64,000 nt of DNA from assembly GCA_963728925.1 (NCBI GenBank), contig CAVSMB010000013.1, positions 1-64,000 of the forward strand, given 5' to 3'. The notes under the pieces were generated by a model. It made no database searches, was not told the origin of the DNA, and saw only the letters and a list, made by a program, of their open reading frames with translations. Positions within the stretch are counted from its first letter, which is position 1, and every line of letters begins with the position of its first letter. The stretch comes from JBBPZA01 sp963728925 (GTDB lineage: Bacteria > Actinomycetota > Thermoleophilia > Solirubrobacterales > Solirubrobacteraceae). Position numbers and translations under genes: made by a program. Positions 53,395 through 62,302 of this stretch are shown piece after piece.

Positions 53395-53982
53395 TCACGG
53401 CACCGGCGGGAAGGGGCAACTCGTGTTGCACAACAACGCCCCGCCGCAGAGCACAGCGACCAGCGACCACACCGCCCGTGGACCGAACCGCAGCACCCAC
53501 GCCCGCGCCGCGACCGCGACCGCCTCAACCGCGTCCCCGAATCCGCTCGTGGCCGGCGCGATCGCCCCGAGCTCCGAGTCCAGCACGACCGCCCAGCGCG
53601 CAAAGTGCGCCCGGATCACATCCGCGTTCGCGGCGAACCGCCGCAACCAGCCGCGCACCGTGTCCTTCGGTACCGCCAGCCGCCCGGCGATCCCGCGGTG
53701 CCCGTCCCCGGCCGCCTTCGCGACCAGCGCCTCGCCGATCACCGCAACCCCGTCGCGCCGCCGCAACAAGCAAACGTCCGGCAGCAGCACGTGCGTTCCC
53801 TCGCACCCCCGACACTTCGCTCGCCGCGGCCGCAACCGCCGCTGCCGACCACCACCGCAGCGAACGACCCGCCCGCGCGCATGCCCCCACGGTCCCAACA
53901 CCCCGCGACAGAACGGGCACCCCAAAAGCCCGCCGACCAGCTCAGCCTCAACCCGCGCCTGCTCGGCGCATACCATCAACAT
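53395..53982 (-). CDS. DUF6431-like zinc-ribbon/HTH protein of the transposon
   Basis: 195 residues. A zinc ribbon is formed by GCPFCRG (Cys22, Cys25) and AKCRGCEG (Cys57, Cys60). It is followed by THVLLPDVCLLRRRD, a helical DNA-binding segment with IAGRLAVPKDTVRGWLRRF (helix-turn-helix, about 105-125), and a C-terminal region ending in a hydrophobic stretch (FGPRAVWSLVAVLCGGALLC). It is the first gene of the transposon operon, 19 bp before the transposase. DUF6431 proteins are seen beside DDE transposases in actinobacteria. It may bind the ends, target DNA or the operon promoter; this is inference. ATG 53982 follows ggagg; an upstream ATG at 54030 is an alternative. Confidence 0.65.
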   Translation of the reverse strand: MLMVCAEQARVEAELVGGLLGCPFCRGVLGPWGHARGRVVRCGGGRQRRLRPRRAKCRGCEGTHVLLPDVCLLRRRDGVAVIGEALVAKAAGDGHRGIAGRLAVPKDTVRGWLRRFAANADVIRAHFARWAVVLDSELGAIAPATSGFGDAVEAVAVAARAWVLRFGPRAVWSLVAVLCGGALLCNTSCPFPPVP

Positions 53983-54003
53983 CGGGTGCCACCTCCGGCA
54001 TCC

Positions 54004-54049
54004 CGAGAGCCCTCCCGACTGAACCACCAAGCTCGCGGGAGGGCTCTCG
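54004..54049 (-). promoter_or_regulatory. 14-bp perfect hairpin in the transposon leader
   Basis: cgagagccctcccg and cgggagggctctcg are exact complements separated by 18 bases. It lies between the right end and the first gene. It could be an attenuator or operator that limits transposase expression, or block read-through from the host. Confidence 0.7.
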
Positions 54050-54117
54050 CGCGTCTACGAACGCGCCAAGCCTCCCACCCCCGTCCCGGCAGTGAACAGC
54101 GCGACCGCGTGCACGCG

Positions 54118-54142
54118 TGCCGAAATCAAGCGGCGTTCAACA
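54118..54142 (-). repeat. Right terminal inverted repeat of the transposon
   Basis: On the minus strand it starts TGTTGAACGCCGCT and ends TTCGGCA. It ends in ACA on the plus strand, followed by the duplicated tccgg. Confidence 0.9.
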
Positions 54143-54569
54143 TCCGGCGGCGGAAGTGCTCGTCGTTGCAGTAGTCGAGGAGGTGGATCGTTTTCGGGGC
54201 TCTTCCGATGTGCTGCAGCGCGCGGGCGAGTGTCGCGAGGTGGCGCGTGTGGCTGCGGAGCGCGCGAACGAGCTGGCTGGAGGTGGTGTGGCGCTGGAGC
54301 AGGCTGCCGGCGATCCTGAGCGCGTCGTCGTAGTGCTCGCGGATCAGGCGCGTGTTGATCTCGCGGCGGGCGAGGTGGTTCAGCGGCCCGTAGTCGGTCG
54401 CGTTCAGGCGCCAGAGGGTGGCGGCGCCTGCGTCGGCGAGGCGTGGGGAGTATTGGTAGCCGAGCAGGCGGTAGAGCGCGAACATGATGTCGGTGTAGCC
54501 GGCGGTGTCGGTCATGATCTCCCGCGGGCGCACGCTGGTTTGCGGGTCCAGGAGCGAGCTGTGGCTCAC
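54143..54569 (-). pseudogene. Tn3-family transposase, middle part
   Basis: From 54569: TSVRPREIMTDTAGYTDIMF, ALYRLLGYQYSPRLADAG, LNATDYGPLNHLARREINTR, TIHLLDYCNDEHFRRR and then the transposon. These are conserved central motifs of Tn3 TnpA (MTDTAGYxD, GYQxSPRLAD) including a catalytic Asp. The N-terminal half is missing: the sequence is joined at 54569/54570 to enolase-derived DNA. Together with 49388-49750 it is one former gene. Confidence 0.85.
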
Positions 54570-55694
54570 GTCAACGGTGAGATCGCTACGGCGGTCACAG
54601 GCTGGGATGCCGGGGATCAGCCTGGTCTACTGGTCTGGATCGTGCGCTAATTGAACTGGACGGAACCGCGACGAAGGCGCGGCTGGGTGCGAACGCGGTC
54701 CTCGGCGTGTCGCTAGCGGTCGCGCGTGCCCAGGCGGCCGAGCTCGCGCAGCCGCTGTGGCGCTACCTCGGCGGTGAGCAGGCCTGCCTGTTGCCGACGC
54801 CGATGCTGAACGTGCTCAACGGTGGTGTGCATGCCGATAATCCGGTCGACTTTCAGGAGTTCATGATCGTCCCGCTCGGCGCCGGGTCGTTTGCCGAGGC
54901 GATGCGCATGGCCACCGAGACCTACCACCAGCTCAAGCGGACGCTGCATGACCGCGGCCTGTCGACGGGCGTGGGCGACGAGGGCGGGTTTGCGCCAGCG
55001 CTTGAGTCCAACGAGGCGCCGCTTGAGCTGCTCGTCTCGGCGATCGACGCAGCGGGCTACCGCCCCGCGGATGAGGTGGCGATCGCGATCGACCCGGCCA
55101 GCAGCGAGTTCTACTCCGAAGGCGCCTACCGGCTGGCAGGCGAGGGGCGCACGCTCTCCTCCGGCGAAATGGTCGACTACTGGGAGCAGCTGATCGACCG
55201 CTACCCGATCGTGCCTGGAGGACGGGATGGCGGAAGACGATTGGGAGGGCTGGCGAATGCTCACGCAACGGCTCGGGGAACGGGTTCAACTGGTGGGCGA
55301 TGACATCTTCGTGACGAACCCGGCGATCCTGCAGCGCGGGATCGACGCCGGGATCGCGAACTCGATTCTGATCAAGCTCAATCAGATCGGAACGTTGACC
55401 GAGACGCTCGAGACGATCGCGATCGCACGCGAAGTGGGGTACCGGGCCTTCGTATCGCACCGCTCCGGCGAGACCGAGGACGCGCTGATCGCGGACTTCG
55501 TCGTCGCCACCGGCGTCGGGCAGATCAAGACCGGCGCGCCGGCGCGCTCCGAGCGGGTGGCGAAGTACAACCAGCTGCTTCGCATCGAGGGGGAGCTCGG
55601 CGACCGCGCCGCTTCGCCGGTCGCGCGGCCGTCGTGCGCTGAGGATGCCACCCGTCGGGCCAGCGCTAGAGCTGCTCGCGGAGCCGCTCGCTGA
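54570..55694 (+). pseudogene. Second enolase gene, truncated and frameshifted
   Basis: The reading starts at VNGEIATAVTGWDAGDQPGL (enolase residue about 70), shifts frame at about 54635, continues ALIELDGTATKARLGANA through VLNGGVHADNPVDFQEFM and GVGDEGGFAPALESNEAPL, shifts again at about 55215 (EDGMAEDDWEGWRML), and ends with NSILIKLNQIGT, SHRSGETEDALIADF and AKYNQLLRIEGELG. It is a diverged paralogue of the intact enolase at 59039-60316. The first 70 residues were removed at the Tn3 junction. It has at least two frameshifts and is not functional. Confidence 0.85.
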
Positions 55695-55804
55695 GGCGAC
55701 TACGTCTGTAGCGCGCCTCGATCCCCCTCAAGCGTGTGACCCGATAATGTGCGATCTGTCGTTTCTTCGGCCGAACCTCCGCGCTCTACAGTTTCGCGGT
55801 CTTC

Positions 55805-56041
55805 TCAGCGAGCGACACGATCGCGGCTTCGGGGCTCCTGCTCGAGCCGTCGCGAGACGTGCCGGCAGTCCTCGATCGCCCATACCCGCTCCGCATCCAG
55901 GCCACGCGCCCACCGCACCGCGGCGAGATGCCCCGCATCCTCAGCCCTGATCTCCCGGCTGCCGCGCACCCGGCCGGTTCCCTCGTCGACCGCCGCCAGC
56001 GCGTGCGAGTCCTTGTGCGTGTCCGCCCCGATCACGATCAT
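55805..56041 (-). pseudogene. IS110-family transposase, N-terminal fragment
   Basis: The ATG at 56041 begins MIVIGADTHKDSHALAAVDE, followed by GHLAAVRWARGLDAERVWA and IEDCRHVSRRLEQ, the RuvC-like N-terminus of IS110 transposases (D-x-H-K). The frame then diverges and stops. It may belong to the same ancestral element as the IS110 piece at 60795-61027, but the two are 5 kb apart. Confidence 0.7.
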
Positions 56042-56416
56042 ATGGCCGTCCCTTCGTTTGGCTGACGCCGAATGAAGCGGATCTCCGGCGGACAACTGTC
56101 ACGCAAGGCGAAAGCCACGCTTCTATCAAGTCACGCCGGCGCTCCTCGGATGGCGGCGGGCGACACAAGCTTTACCGGTCAGGCCAAAGCAGTCGACACA
56201 GAAGTCGAGAGTCAGCTCGCCGCCAGCCCGAGGACCTACCGGACCGGTCGGACGTCACCGCCCAGACAGCCGATGACTTTGACAGTGACAGAAGTCGGTC
56301 GGCGTGGCCGCTGAGGCGGCAGAGCAAGAGGCACGGTTGCATTTGTCCGGAGCATGGTTCTTGCCGTAGTGCCGGTGACGAACCGGTAGCCGTTCCGGGA
56401 GTAGTGTTGCGCGGCG
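56042..56416. other. Intergenic stretch without a recognised gene
   Basis: Contains the presumed end of the IS110 relic (around 56070-56110) and the leader of the DUF211 gene. No other structure was recognised. Confidence 0.5.
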
Positions 56417-56701
56417 ATGAACTTGCGGCGGATCGCGCTCGATGTTGATAAGGCCATCGGCCAACCGGATGTGCTCGCGCTGGCCGCAGCGATCGAGGAG
56501 GTATCAGGCGTCGAGGGCGTCAATGTCACGGTCACCGAGATCGACCTCGCGACCGTGGGAATGGACATCACGGTCGAGGGCACCCAGATTGATCACCCCG
56601 CGCTGATCGCACGGCTCGAGCAGACCGGCGCGGTCGTTCACAGCGTCGATCAGGCCTGCGCCGGCGAAAGACTCGTCGAACGCGTCGTACGTTCACGCTG
56701 A
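56417..56701 (+). CDS. DUF211 family protein
   Basis: 94 residues. It has RRIALDVDKAIGQPDVLALA, VEGVNVTVTEIDLATVGMDI and AVVHSVDQACAGERLVE. The GVNxTVxEID...IHSVDxxxAG pattern is the DUF211 (MTH889-like) family of small ferredoxin-fold proteins best known from archaea; calcium or metal binding has been suggested for relatives. It is followed after 5 bp by a membrane protein gene, so the two form an operon. Confidence 0.8.
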   Translation: MNLRRIALDVDKAIGQPDVLALAAAIEEVSGVEGVNVTVTEIDLATVGMDITVEGTQIDHPALIARLEQTGAVVHSVDQACAGERLVERVVRSR

Positions 56702-56706
56702 GAAGG

Positions 56707-57240
56707 GTGCGGCCGCTTCGCCAAGAGGTGCTGCTCCCGCTGGTGCTGGGACTGGTTGACGGGATCCTCAACGCGCTCACCCTTGGTGCTGGCAGCCTGC
56801 TCGGCGGCTCCAAACAGGTCACCGTGGGACTGGCCTTGCGAATCGGTGCTGCAGCAATGGCGAGCGCGGCGTTCGCATTCTTTGTCGCCAAATACGCCGA
56901 ACTGCGCGGAGCGCTGGTCCATGCAGGTCGCCAACTCAGTCTTCGACCAGACCAACGGCTGCAGAGGACCGACCTTGGGCGAGTCGCGGCGTCCGACGCG
57001 CTGACCGCCACCGCGATCGCTTGCACCGCGAGCTTCTGCGGGGCAGTACTCCCGCTGCTAGCCGGAGCGGTCCTCCCTGGCCCCTCATGGCTCGCCATCG
57101 CACTCGCGCTGGCGGTACTTGGAGGTCTTGGCCTCGGGCTTGCCCACGTGCTCGACGGCAACTGGATCCGATGGTCACTAGCGCTCATCGCCGGAGGCGT
57201 CCTGCTCACGGCAATCGGCGCCGAACTAAAGATCGCCTAG
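56707..57240 (+). CDS. Membrane protein paired with DUF211 (VIT/CCC1-like)
   Basis: 177 residues from a GTG. About five hydrophobic helices are seen. The start LVLGLVDGILNALTLGAGSL resembles the GxxDGxxT...AG first helix of VIT1/CCC1 metal transporters. A charged cytoplasmic stretch (RQLSLRPDQRLQRTDLGR) lies between helices 2 and 3. Helices 3-5 are Ala/Leu/Gly-rich (ALTATAIACTASFCGAVLPL). It is probably a small membrane transporter working with the DUF211 protein; this is inference from gene pairing. Confidence 0.65.
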   Translation: MRPLRQEVLLPLVLGLVDGILNALTLGAGSLLGGSKQVTVGLALRIGAAAMASAAFAFFVAKYAELRGALVHAGRQLSLRPDQRLQRTDLGRVAASDALTATAIACTASFCGAVLPLLAGAVLPGPSWLAIALALAVLGGLGLGLAHVLDGNWIRWSLALIAGGVLLTAIGAELKIA

Positions 57241-57440
57241 AACCCCAGCGCATTCCAAACAGACACCGAGCCACCCGCACCCAGACCCCCTACCCCGGTT
57301 TCCGTACGAAACTTCTCGCCACCCCGATGAGCAGTCTCGTGACGACCATCACCGCACCGATTGCGCCGTCAGACCGCTCAGGGATGGGCGCCAGCCGCGC
57401 CTCGGATGTGCCGTTCACTTTACTGCGGGAACGCTATGGG

Positions 57441-58995
57441 ACTCGACTTTCGCGCTTTCAGGCGAGGGTGGCGGCCAATGCTTGCTGAATTGCGGTGATT
57501 TTCCGTTGGTAGGGGGCGTGGAGTCGACCTGGTGAGTATTGGGCGGCGATGATGGTGCGTCGCAGCTTGGCGAGCATGTCGGCGAAGGAGGGGTTGGTCT
57601 TGGTTTGGTACCACGGCGCGCGGGCGCGGTGCTCGTCGACGTCGGTTTGGTGATCGCCGTGCAGTGCGTACCAGATGATCGTCAGGGTCATGCAGATGAA
57701 CTGGAAGGGGACGGTGCGCTCGACGGCGCGCTGGGTGCGGTTGCGCGCATGGCCGACGCCGGCGAGCTGCTTGGCCTCTTCGAAGGACACCTCGATCGGC
57801 CAGCGGTCGCCGTAGCGTTCGATCAGCGCGGCGGGGTTGGCGTCAAGGTCGGTGGACAGCAGCGCGAGCTGGTAGCCGGTGGGCTTGGTGGTGTCGCGGA
57901 TGAGCAGCACTTGCACGGGCGTGTAGCCGAGCGTGCCGTGCCACAGGCAGCGGAAGGCGTGGACCTCGACCGCTTCCTGCTTGCCGTAGCGGCGGGCGGT
58001 GGTCTGCTGCCAGGTGGTGGCGGGGTCGCGCGCGAGCTGCGCGAGGCTGGGCAGCCGCGCGCCTTTGAGCGCGGGCCGGCCACGGCGGCCGGTGCGCGGC
58101 GGCGCGAGCGCATACAGCGCGGCGTCCTTGCGCGGGCGGACGGTCAGCGTCACGCGGCCGGGCAAGCCGCGCCAAGCGCCCGCGCCGTACGCCGAGTCGC
58201 CGACGACATGCACCACGCGCTGGGGGTAGCGAGCGGCGATCAGGTCGACCATTGCGCGTACGAGCTCGGGTTTTGCCGGCCGCTCGGGATCGCGCTCGCC
58301 CTTCGCGATGTGCTTGCGCCGCGGCTGCCAGAGGCGGAACAGGACGGGCAGGCAGAGCGTGCGCGCAAGGAACGGGAGCCTGACGTTGATCCCCACGACG
58401 ACCCAGTTGTTGCCCCACGCGACCGCCGCACGGTCGGTGTTGGCGGTCGCGTCGTGGTGCCAGAACGTGGCGTGGATCTTGCGACCCAGGCGGTGCAGCA
58501 GCGTGTCGTCGATCGCCAGCACCAGCGGCGCGCCCGGCTCGATCAACCGCTCCACGATGACATCTACCAGGCGCAGGCCGAGCTCGTCGGGCTGCCAGCG
58601 CGCGTGGCTGAAGAAGCGATGCGCGCGGGCGTGATGCCAAACCCCCGACAACCTCGCGCCGACGAGCATCCCCGTGACCGTGCGCAGCCCGGTCTGCGCG
58701 ATCTGACCGACAACCAACGCACGGAACGTCAGGAATGTCGGGCGGGTGAAGCATGGCGCCAAGAGGACGAGCAGCCCCTCCAGCGAAGAAGGCAGACCGA
58801 GCATCGGCGGCAACCCCCCGGTGGGCGCCGCGGATCGGGCGGCCACCCGCCCGCGGCATCGACATGGACGCCCACCGGTTCGGGAAAGCCGCCGATGCTC
58901 CTTCCCCGCCGCCCGCTCAGGTCGCCGTCGCGCTCAGCCCACGCCGACCATCACCAACACCCAACTCACCCCGCCAAGAACTGCGAAAGTCGAGT
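57441..58995 (-). mobile_element. IS701-family insertion sequence (1,555 bp)
   Basis: Terminal inverted repeats actcgactttcgc (57441-57453) and its perfect complement (58983-58995). The 5 bp atggg stands directly outside both ends (57436-57440 and 58996-59000) as a target duplication. One intact transposase gene fills it. The copy looks recent. Confidence 0.85.
57458..58846 (-). CDS. IS701-family DDE transposase
   Basis: 462 residues from a GTG (an internal Met at residue 15 is an alternative). It has the IS701/DDE_5 motifs LVLAIDDTLLHRLGRKI (first Asp), HVVGDSAYGAGAWRGLPGRV (second Asp) and YGDRWPIEVSFEEAKQLAGVG (Glu). The N-terminus includes LVGARLSGVWHHARAHRFF. No break is visible. Confidence 0.85.
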   Translation of the reverse strand: MAARSAAPTGGLPPMLGLPSSLEGLLVLLAPCFTRPTFLTFRALVVGQIAQTGLRTVTGMLVGARLSGVWHHARAHRFFSHARWQPDELGLRLVDVIVERLIEPGAPLVLAIDDTLLHRLGRKIHATFWHHDATANTDRAAVAWGNNWVVVGINVRLPFLARTLCLPVLFRLWQPRRKHIAKGERDPERPAKPELVRAMVDLIAARYPQRVVHVVGDSAYGAGAWRGLPGRVTLTVRPRKDAALYALAPPRTGRRGRPALKGARLPSLAQLARDPATTWQQTTARRYGKQEAVEVHAFRCLWHGTLGYTPVQVLLIRDTTKPTGYQLALLSTDLDANPAALIERYGDRWPIEVSFEEAKQLAGVGHARNRTQRAVERTVPFQFICMTLTIIWYALHGDHQTDVDEHRARAPWYQTKTNPSFADMLAKLRRTIIAAQYSPGRLHAPYQRKITAIQQALAATLA

Positions 58996-59038
58996 ATGGG
59001 AGGTACTGCCCCGCCGGGGGTGCTGCTGGTGCTGGGTT

Positions 59039-60316
59039 TTAGCCGACCGCGACGGCGGCGCGTCCCGCGTAGCGCGCCCGGCCGCCTAGCTCCTCCTCGA
59101 TGCGAAGCAGCTGGTTGTACTTGGCGACCCGCTCTGAGCGGGCAGGCGCCCCGGTCTTGATTTGTCCGACGCCGGTAGCAACGGCGAGGTCGGCGATGAA
59201 GGTGTCCTCCGTCTCGCCCGAGCGGTGCGAGATGACGCAGCGGTACCCCGCATCGCGTGCCATGACGATGGTGTCGAGCGTCTCGGTGACCGTGCCTATC
59301 TGGTTCAGCTTGATGAGGATGGAGTTCGCGATGCCGCGCTCGATGCCCTCGCGAAGGATGGATGGGTTCGTGACGAAGATGTCGTCGCCGACGAGCTGGA
59401 CACGGTCACCAAGACGGTCGGTCAGGGCCTTCCAACCCTCCCAGTCCTGCTCGGCCATCCCATCCTCCAGCGATAGCACCGGGTACCGGCCACACACCCC
59501 CGCCCAGTACTCGACCATCTCGTCCGAGCTCAGCGAGCGGCCCTCGCCGGCCAGCTCGTAGCGGCCGTCGCCGAAGAACTCGCTCGCCGCTGGGTCCAGG
59601 CAGATGGCGATGTCATCGCCCGCGCGGTACCCGGACGCTTCGATGGCAGCTACGAGCAACTCCAACGGTGCCTCGTTGGAGTCGAGCGCCGGCGCGAACC
59701 CACCCTCGTCACCGACACCCGAGGACAGTCCGCGCTGCTTGAGCGTGCTCTTGAGCTGGTGGTAGACCTCGGCGCCCATCTGGACCGCCTGCGCGAACGA
59801 CCGGGCCCCGACCGGGGCGACCATGAACTCCTGGAAGTCGACGGGATTGTCGGCATGCACACCGCCGTTGAGGACGTTCATGGTCGGGACCGGAAGCAGG
59901 TCCGCTTGATCCCCGCCGAGATGCCGCCACAGCGACTGAGCGGCGTCGGCCGCCGCGGCCCTGGCGACGGCCAGCGACACGCCGAGGAGGGCATTCGCGC
60001 CGAGCCGGCTCTTGCCGTCGGTGCCGTCGAGTTCGATGAGTGCCTCGTCGAGCCCACGCTGGTCTGAAGCGTCACGGCGGCGCGCAACCGCCGCAATCTC
60101 GCCGTTGACGTTCGCGATGGCACGAGTCACGCCCTTGCCGCCGAACGGCCCTTCGCCGTCGCGCAGTTCCAGAGCCTCCCGTGTACCAGTCGATGCCCCC
60201 GAAGGCACAGCCGCACGGCCGAATGCCCCCGAGGCCAAGCGGACGTCCACCTCGATGGTCGGGTTGCCTCGACTGTCGAGGACTTGACGGGCATGGACGT
60301 TCTCAATCGTGCTCAA
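59039..60316 (-). CDS. eno: Enolase (phosphopyruvate hydratase)
   Basis: A 425-residue complete enolase. It has VHARQVLDSRGNPTIEVD at the N-terminus, GASTGTREALELRDG, NVLNGGVHADNPVDFQEFM, SGVGDEGGFAPALDSNEAPL with catalytic Glu204, LSLEDGMAEQDWEGW with a metal ligand, LIKLNQIGTVTETL with the catalytic Lys, and SHRSGETEDTFIADLAV. It converts 2-phosphoglycerate to phosphoenolpyruvate. Enolases usually sit beside ftsB/septum genes in actinobacteria; here the surroundings are mobile DNA, so this copy may be a transferred or secondary one. It ends 43 bp from the IS701 element. Confidence 0.95.
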   Translation of the reverse strand: MSTIENVHARQVLDSRGNPTIEVDVRLASGAFGRAAVPSGASTGTREALELRDGEGPFGGKGVTRAIANVNGEIAAVARRRDASDQRGLDEALIELDGTDGKSRLGANALLGVSLAVARAAAADAAQSLWRHLGGDQADLLPVPTMNVLNGGVHADNPVDFQEFMVAPVGARSFAQAVQMGAEVYHQLKSTLKQRGLSSGVGDEGGFAPALDSNEAPLELLVAAIEASGYRAGDDIAICLDPAASEFFGDGRYELAGEGRSLSSDEMVEYWAGVCGRYPVLSLEDGMAEQDWEGWKALTDRLGDRVQLVGDDIFVTNPSILREGIERGIANSILIKLNQIGTVTETLDTIVMARDAGYRCVISHRSGETEDTFIADLAVATGVGQIKTGAPARSERVAKYNQLLRIEEELGGRARYAGRAAVAVG

Positions 60317-60497
60317 GGCGCCTCCAACAAGACGGATGGGATCCCATCATCGTGGAGGGAGCAGCCGATGTCATCCGGGGCATGTCACATCCGTCGCCAC
60401 GGCGACACCCGCGACCGCGAGGTCGCCTCCAACGGCCGCCTCGCGAGGCCCCCATCCCGTAAACCGGGGTATGAGGGCTCGAACGGGAGCAAATAGC

Positions 60498-60673
60498 CCT
60501 GGCGCGCCTGCGCGCCGACGACCTACCCGTGCGACGAGGACGTCGCCCGGCTCTCGCCCTATGTGCGCCGCCACCTCAACGTCCATGGGCACTACTCGTT
60601 TCAGCTACCCGAACTGGTCGGCGCTGGCCGAGCGCTTCGTGACCTCGACGCCCCCGATGAAGACCACGACTGA
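60498..60673 (+). pseudogene. C-terminal tail of another Tn3-family transposase
   Basis: LARLRADDLPV is followed, after a frameshift at about 60530, by DEDVARLSPYVRRHLNVHGH and YSFQLPELVGAGRALRDLD before the TGA. EDVARLSPxVRRHINVHGxYSF is the very end of many Tn3 TnpA proteins. It differs from the tail at 49388, so a second Tn3 copy once lay here. Confidence 0.7.
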
Positions 60674-60794
60674 CGCAGCCCGCGCGTCGGCGCGGGAGCC
60701 CTTCCCTTCCCACACGGCCGGTGGGCCTCCATCACGGCCAGGCCGTGCGGCAACAGACTCCGGCTTACCGGGACTTTCGGTTCCGATGTTCCCC

Positions 60795-61027
60795 ACGGGC
60801 CTGAACGGAAGCGGGCGAAGTCACCGACCGCGGCGACGATCGACAGCGCGACGGTCGCGTCGACGCCGGGAATCGTCATCAGCCGCTTGACCTCGGCGCT
60901 GCCCAACGCGACTCGGGCCGAGCTCGGCGTCGATGATCGCCAGTTCCTGGGTATGGAAGTCCAGCTGACGCAGCGGCGTCACAACGGCTTGGCGCTCATC
61001 GGCCGGCAACGTCTGCTCGGCCAGCCA
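60795..61027 (-). pseudogene. IS110-family transposase, central fragment
   Basis: From 61027 the minus strand reads WLAEQTLPADERQAVVTPLR and QLDFHTQELAIIDAELG. After a frameshift (about 60910) it reads AEVKRLMTIPGVDATVALSI and VAAVGDFARFRSG. LMTIPGVDxxxALxIVAAxGDFxRF is the IS116/IS110/IS902 C-terminal signature. Both flanks are unrelated. Confidence 0.7.
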
Positions 61028-61192
61028 GCGCCGCCCCTTGCGCCCTCGTTCTCGGCATCCAGAACATCCTTCCTGCCACGCCTGACGGCGCAAGCGTTCA
61101 GATGTCCACCGAAGGGGGGAGTCCAACCAGCTTCCCAGCGCTAGATGCTGGCCCGCGAGCTCAGCGCCGGTCAATGCCCAACAGGTTTGGAC

Positions 61193-61385
61193 TCATTTGC
61201 GCGCGAGTGGGTTGTGACCGGCGGCCAACCACAGCAGCGCCACGGCCAACCCGATGCCCTGAGCCAAGGCGAGCTGACCGACAAAACCGAGCGCGCCGCC
61301 CTCATCGCTGAACAGCGCTCCGACGGCTAATAACGCCACAGCCAGGGGAGCGAGCCGCGCGGCGAAGCGCCGCCGCCGGCGTCGG
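61193..61385 (-). other. Hydrophobic open stretch without a start codon
   Basis: The minus strand encodes an Arg-rich start and two hydrophobic helices (RLAPLAVALLAVGALFSDE, FVGQLALAQGIGLAVALL) ending in HNPLARK and TGA. The upstream in-frame stop is close and there is no ATG/GTG at a sensible place, so this is either a decayed membrane protein or chance. Confidence 0.3.
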
Positions 61386-61676
61386 CGCTCCGGTCCACCC
61401 GGCTAACCCGCGAGACTCACGAGCGGTCGTCCTCTCGTGAGCTGCACCCATCGACGTTCACGAGACGCCCCTCGGGCTGCTTGCACGTGAGATCGAGTGC
61501 GAGGTCTTCTCGCCCAGTCTCCGCGGCAGCTCTTCGAGCTGCGGGCGCTCCTGGAGCCGTGTAACGAGATGGCCGGGCAGGACTGTGCCGGCGATGTTGA
61601 GGCAGAACGTGGTCCATGCCCAGGCTGCGACGGGACCAGGGCGCAATTTGGGGCGCTCCGGTCGTTCTCGTGGAAG
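61386..61676. other. No gene seen; presumed downstream end of ISL3 relic
   Basis: The minus strand after the ISL3 stop reads acttccacgagaacgaccgg (about 61653-61675), which could be part of an ISL3 terminal repeat. Further left only short frames without motifs occur. Confidence 0.4.
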
Positions 61677-62214
61677 TCATCGCAGCGGCGGCATGATGGT
61701 GAGGCCGGTGCAGCAGAGGTAGATGAGGGCGATGAGGGGCTCGGGGCCGTGGAAGCCGAAGGAGCGGTGTGAGAGCAGCCGGACCTTGGAGTTCAGGGCT
61801 TCCATGCGGCTGTTGGACAGGCCGAGGCGGATCGCGGCGAGGATCCCGTCGCGGCGTGCGCGGAGGGTCCGCGCGAGCTTGATGAACGGCCTCAGTCTGC
61901 TGCGTGACGCCCAGGCCAGCCAGGCGGCCAGGTGCGCCGGGGCGAGGGAGCGGTCCTCGAGGTGGTAGAGCAGCCGCAGCTCCTCTTTGAGCAGGAAGGC
62001 GCGGTAGAGGCGCTTGTTGGCATGGCTGACCTCGTGCAGCGCGGCGAGCTGGCCGACGGTCTGGCGCTCGGGCGCCTTGAGCAGCGACCAGCGCAGGCCC
62101 TTGACCCAGCGGCCGTGGCCGGACTTGCTCTTGCCGGCGGCGTTCCATTCGGTGCGGCGGACGTCGTCGACGGCGCGCTGAGCGAGGGTAGGGTCGACCC
62201 GCGGCGCGGTGGCG
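61677..62214 (-). pseudogene. ISL3-family transposase, C-terminal half
   Basis: From the intron side: LAQRAVDDVRRTEWNAAGKS, VKGLRWSLLKAPERQTVGQ, ANKRLYRAFLLKEELRLLYH, AWLAWASRSRLRPFIKLART, GILAAIRLGLSNSRMEALNS and KVRLLSHRSFGFHGPEPL to the stop. This is the conserved C-terminal DDE region of ISL3 transposases (with the LSNxRxEALNSKVR Glu block). The N-terminal half would lie to the right, beyond the group II intron, outside the window or lost. Confidence 0.8.
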
Positions 62215-62250
62215 GCCTTTGGGCCGCTCCGTTTCCGCGAGCCGCCCGCC

Positions 62251-62284
62251 GAACCCGGCGTGCGAGTTCCCCCGCACCGGGCTC
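62251..62284 (-). ncRNA. Group II intron domain V
   Basis: The minus strand reads gagcccggtgcgggggaact then cgcacgccgggttc. It folds as the 34-nt domain V hairpin with an AGCC/GGTT-type base, a middle bulge and a GNNA-like cap. It lies 19 bp past the maturase stop, the normal order. Confidence 0.75.
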
Positions 62285-62302
62285 TCCACAGGCATACCGG
62301 TG

